Positions 48,572-50,667 of a DNA stretch of 50,667 nucleotides are shown here, in pieces. Position numbers and translations under genes: made by a program. The notes beneath the pieces are model-generated. The model was not told the DNA's origin. It did not search any database and saw only the letters and a program-made list of their open reading frames with translations. The stretch covers positions 1 to 50,667 of the forward strand of contig DAIDJU010000171.1 in assembly GCA_027451225.1 (NCBI GenBank), written 5' to 3'. Source of the DNA: Acidocella sp. GTDB lineage: Bacteria > Pseudomonadota > Alphaproteobacteria > Acetobacterales > Acetobacteraceae. Numbering within the stretch: position 1 is the stretch's first letter; each line of letters starts with the position of its first letter.

Positions 48572-50391
48572 CAGAAGGCTTCTCCCAGCCCGATATAGAG
48601 CGCGAAGCCGCTACTGCCAGCGGTGCGGGTGAGCGGCACCGTGATATCCAGGCGGATTGGGCCGATGCCGGTGTAATAGCGCGCGCCGATGCCCGCACCC
48701 ACGCGCACCGTGCCCATGAAGGGGGCATTGCTGGCGCTGACCTGCCCGGCGTCGATGAACGGGACGATGCCGATGGTCTTGGTGATGTGCTGGCGGAGTT
48801 CCAGGCTGAAGGCGTCCATGGCCGCGCCGCCTTCGGGGGTATCATCGGGGAAGAGCGGGCCGATAGTCTGGTAGGTATAGCCGCGAACCGTGCCCGAGCC
48901 ACCCGCGTAGAAGCGCTGGTCCGGCGGGACCTGGAAATGATGCGCGCCCTGGATAGTGCCCACCTGCCCGCGCATGGCGATGATGCCCCAGTTATTGGCC
49001 TCCACCGGCACATATCCGGCCATTGAGCCGAGGGCGATGAGGAACATGTGCGATTTGCCGACGATCGGCATGGTGGGGGTTAGGGTGAGCGAGGCGTTGA
49101 AGCCGTGCGTGGGCTCCAGCAGGCTGTCCGAGGTGTTCCAGTTGAAGGCGATGGGGAATTGCAGCAGCACGTAAGTGCGGGTGGCGCCTTGCTGGTCCAC
49201 GCGCTCGGAGATGAAGCTGGGGCCGTAGGTGATGGTCTTCGTGGCGCCGATGGGCCGGTTGAGCGAGGCCCCGACCAGCAGCGCGCGGCGGCTATAGGCG
49301 GTGAGCGATTCCTTCAGCCCCTCGACGCTGAGATTGAGCGTTTGCCCGCGCGCGTAGAAATCCGGCTTGGCGAAGACGGCTTTCAGGTCGTAGCCCGGCG
49401 CGGTGGTGCCGGTGCCGCCGAGGTCGTTGGCCATCGCCGAGAGGGTGAGCGTTTCGGCATGGCCGAACAGGTTGCGGTTGAGCCAGGAGGTGCCGATGCT
49501 GATGCCGGTATCGGTGGCGTAGAGGCCGCTTAAGGTGACGGCGTGGCGCTTCTGCTCCAGCGTGCGGAAGGTGATGGGCGCTTCGTCCTGGGCGGTGACC
49601 GGGGCGGGCGGTTCGGGCGTGACCGAGGAGAACACGCCAAGGCCGAGGAGGGAGTCACGCGCGGTTTGGATGGCGGTGTCCGAATAGGGCTGGCCGGGGG
49701 CGAGGGCGATGTGGCGGCGGAGGAAGGCGGCGTCCATGCGCTTGAGGCCGGTGAAGCTGATCGGGCCGATATCCACGCGCGGACCAGGGGTGATGCTGTA
49801 GGTGACATCCAGCAGATGCGAGGCCGGGTCGGCCACCGCCACCGGCTCGCCCACCGTGGCGTAGGCGTAGCCCGCATTGTGCAGGGCAGTGAGCAAGGCG
49901 GGCTGAGCGGCGAGGATGGGGGCGGCGAAGGCGGATTGACCCGGCCTGACCATGACGGCGGGGAGCGAAAAGCCTGAGGGCAGGCCAGGTGTTGCCACCT
50001 GCCCGAGCTTGAAGCGCGCGCCCTTGGCCGGGGCGATTTGCACCTTTGCGGTGGCGCTGGCGGGGGCCTGGGTGAGGGCATCGGGCAGGTTGGGATCATC
50101 CAGCGCCGCGCCGTTGATGGTGATGGTGACGCTGCCGTCGTCGTACCCCTGGCTGTGCAGCACGGTGAGGAATTGCTGCGCATCTGCCCGGGCGCGGCCG
50201 ACGAGGGCGAAGGGAGCGGGAGGCAGGGTTTTTTGCAGCGAGACCAGGGCGGAGGTTTGGCGCAGCAGGCTGTCCAGCGTGGGGTCGCCCGAGGGGGCGA
50301 AGCTGACGGTGTAATGTACGGGATCGGCGGCGTCGGCAGGCGCGCCGAGGAGCAGAATGGCACTTAACGTGGTTATTATCCGCCGCCGCAT
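48571..50391 (-). CDS. tamA: Outer-membrane assembly factor TamA (BamA/Omp85 family)
   Basis: 606 residues. Signal peptide MRRRIITTLSAILLLGAPADA, three POTRA domains (to about residue 270; GYDDGSVTITINGA, GYAYATVGEPVAVAD, ITPGPRVDIGPISFTGLKRM), then a 16-strand barrel domain (surface-antigen region, with FYAGGSGTVRGYTYQTIGP, the conserved VRGY lid-lock motif) ending LYIGLGEAF with C-terminal Phe. Partner of TamB in one operon. Confidence 0.95.
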   Translation of the reverse strand: MRRRIITTLSAILLLGAPADAADPVHYTVSFAPSGDPTLDSLLRQTSALVSLQKTLPPAPFALVGRARADAQQFLTVLHSQGYDDGSVTITINGAALDDPNLPDALTQAPASATAKVQIAPAKGARFKLGQVATPGLPSGFSLPAVMVRPGQSAFAAPILAAQPALLTALHNAGYAYATVGEPVAVADPASHLLDVTYSITPGPRVDIGPISFTGLKRMDAAFLRRHIALAPGQPYSDTAIQTARDSLLGLGVFSSVTPEPPAPVTAQDEAPITFRTLEQKRHAVTLSGLYATDTGISIGTSWLNRNLFGHAETLTLSAMANDLGGTGTTAPGYDLKAVFAKPDFYARGQTLNLSVEGLKESLTAYSRRALLVGASLNRPIGATKTITYGPSFISERVDQQGATRTYVLLQFPIAFNWNTSDSLLEPTHGFNASLTLTPTMPIVGKSHMFLIALGSMAGYVPVEANNWGIIAMRGQVGTIQGAHHFQVPPDQRFYAGGSGTVRGYTYQTIGPLFPDDTPEGGAAMDAFSLELRQHITKTIGIVPFIDAGQVSASNAPFMGTVRVGAGIGARYYTGIGPIRLDITVPLTRTAGSSGFALYIGLGEAF

Positions 50392-50538
50392 GGGGGGAGT
50401 GTGCCAGTTTTGGCGGGGAGGGGGAAGCGGGGCTGGATCGGGGGGCGGCCCAGCCTCCTTCCGAATCGGGGCTTTGAATACCGGACATTCGGTTCAGGGC
50501 CTGAGCGAGCGTAACCCGGCCTGCCACCAATCTCCCCT

Positions 50539-50667
50539 CTACCTCCCCCGTTTCGGCTTCTCCGCCTCCGGTGTATCAAACCCGAGATAAGCCAGCCCGT
50601 CGTGCATGTGTTTCGGCAGCGGGGCTTCGACGGATAAAAATCCGCCCTCGGGGTGCGGCACCACCAG
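50539..50667 (-). CDS. RluA-family pseudouridine synthase, C-terminal end only
   Basis: The minus strand is open from the window edge to TAG 50539-50541. The 42 residues include VVPHPEGGFLSVEAPLPKHM and LAYLGFD, the typical C-terminal strand and helix of RluA/RluC/RluD enzymes, then a basic tail KPKRGR. The catalytic part is outside the window, so the rRNA or tRNA target cannot be assigned. Confidence 0.75.
   Translation of the reverse strand: MVVPHPEGGFLSVEAPLPKHMHDGLAYLGFDTPEAEKPKRGR

Overview
This is a GC-rich, gene-dense stretch of alphaproteobacterial chromosome. The gene set points to the Rhodospirillales, most likely the Acetobacteraceae: a pyruvate dehydrogenase E1 beta subunit carrying its own lipoyl domain, FtsB next to pdhA, FlbT, a DUF1127 protein beside a LysR gene, a CenR-like response regulator, HslV with a short propeptide, RibA with an inactive N-terminal half, and Coq7. 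No integrase, transposase, phage gene, CRISPR array, tRNA or rRNA was seen. The family assignment rests on remembered family resemblance, not on a search.

Layout. 1-2.3 kb (minus): pdhB (cut by the window edge), pdhA, ftsB. 2.5-6.3 kb: a Gly/His/Trp-rich exported protein, hemF (minus), then petA-petB-petC. 6.3-11.4 kb: a UDG-family protein, a GNAT enzyme and hldE (minus), hslO, a lipoprotein, a cupin, rpsT. 11.8-16.5 kb: dnaA (plus) facing ymdB-recF-dnaN (minus). 16.6-20.1 kb: flbT, a LOG protein, a LysM protein, psd, pssA. 20.2-26.7 kb: a DUF2188 protein, a DmeF-type CDF transporter, ispD, a SIMPL protein, a LysR regulator, DUF1127, an L,D-transpeptidase, ribA, a response regulator. 26.7-29.1 kb (minus): a nucleoside deoxyribosyltransferase, an unknown protein and a BzdR/BoxR-like regulator. 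29.3-32.7 kb: hslV-hslU-dsbB-coq7 and an RcnB-like protein. 32.8-39.7 kb: an MFS transporter, a CDF exporter (minus) behind a yybP-ykoY riboswitch, an AceE/MdeB-like E1 enzyme, nnr (minus), a ParA-like ATPase. 39.7-50.7 kb: YciI, a FAH-family protein, an ABM protein, GNAT, prfC, an EAL phosphodiesterase, tamB-tamA and the tail of an RluA-type pseudouridine synthase.

Most of the window is housekeeping. The outstanding anomaly is petABC (3995-6260). The three genes are collinear, full of family structure and free of frameshifts. Yet the Rieske protein has lost three of its four cluster ligands, and cytochrome b has lost both heme bH ligands and the Qo-site PEWY glutamate, while the heme bL histidines and the cytochrome c1 heme ligands remain. 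This cannot be a normal Q-cycle enzyme. It is either a repurposed bc1-like complex or a complex decaying in a coordinated way.

Other points of interest are a clear yybP-ykoY (Mn2+) riboswitch in front of a CDF transporter; a recF gene with no ATG, GTG or TTG start, in the same frame as dnaN and separated from it by one stop codon; a family of hairpin repeats found only between convergent genes; and a separate inverted pair of two-hairpin elements downstream of dnaA.
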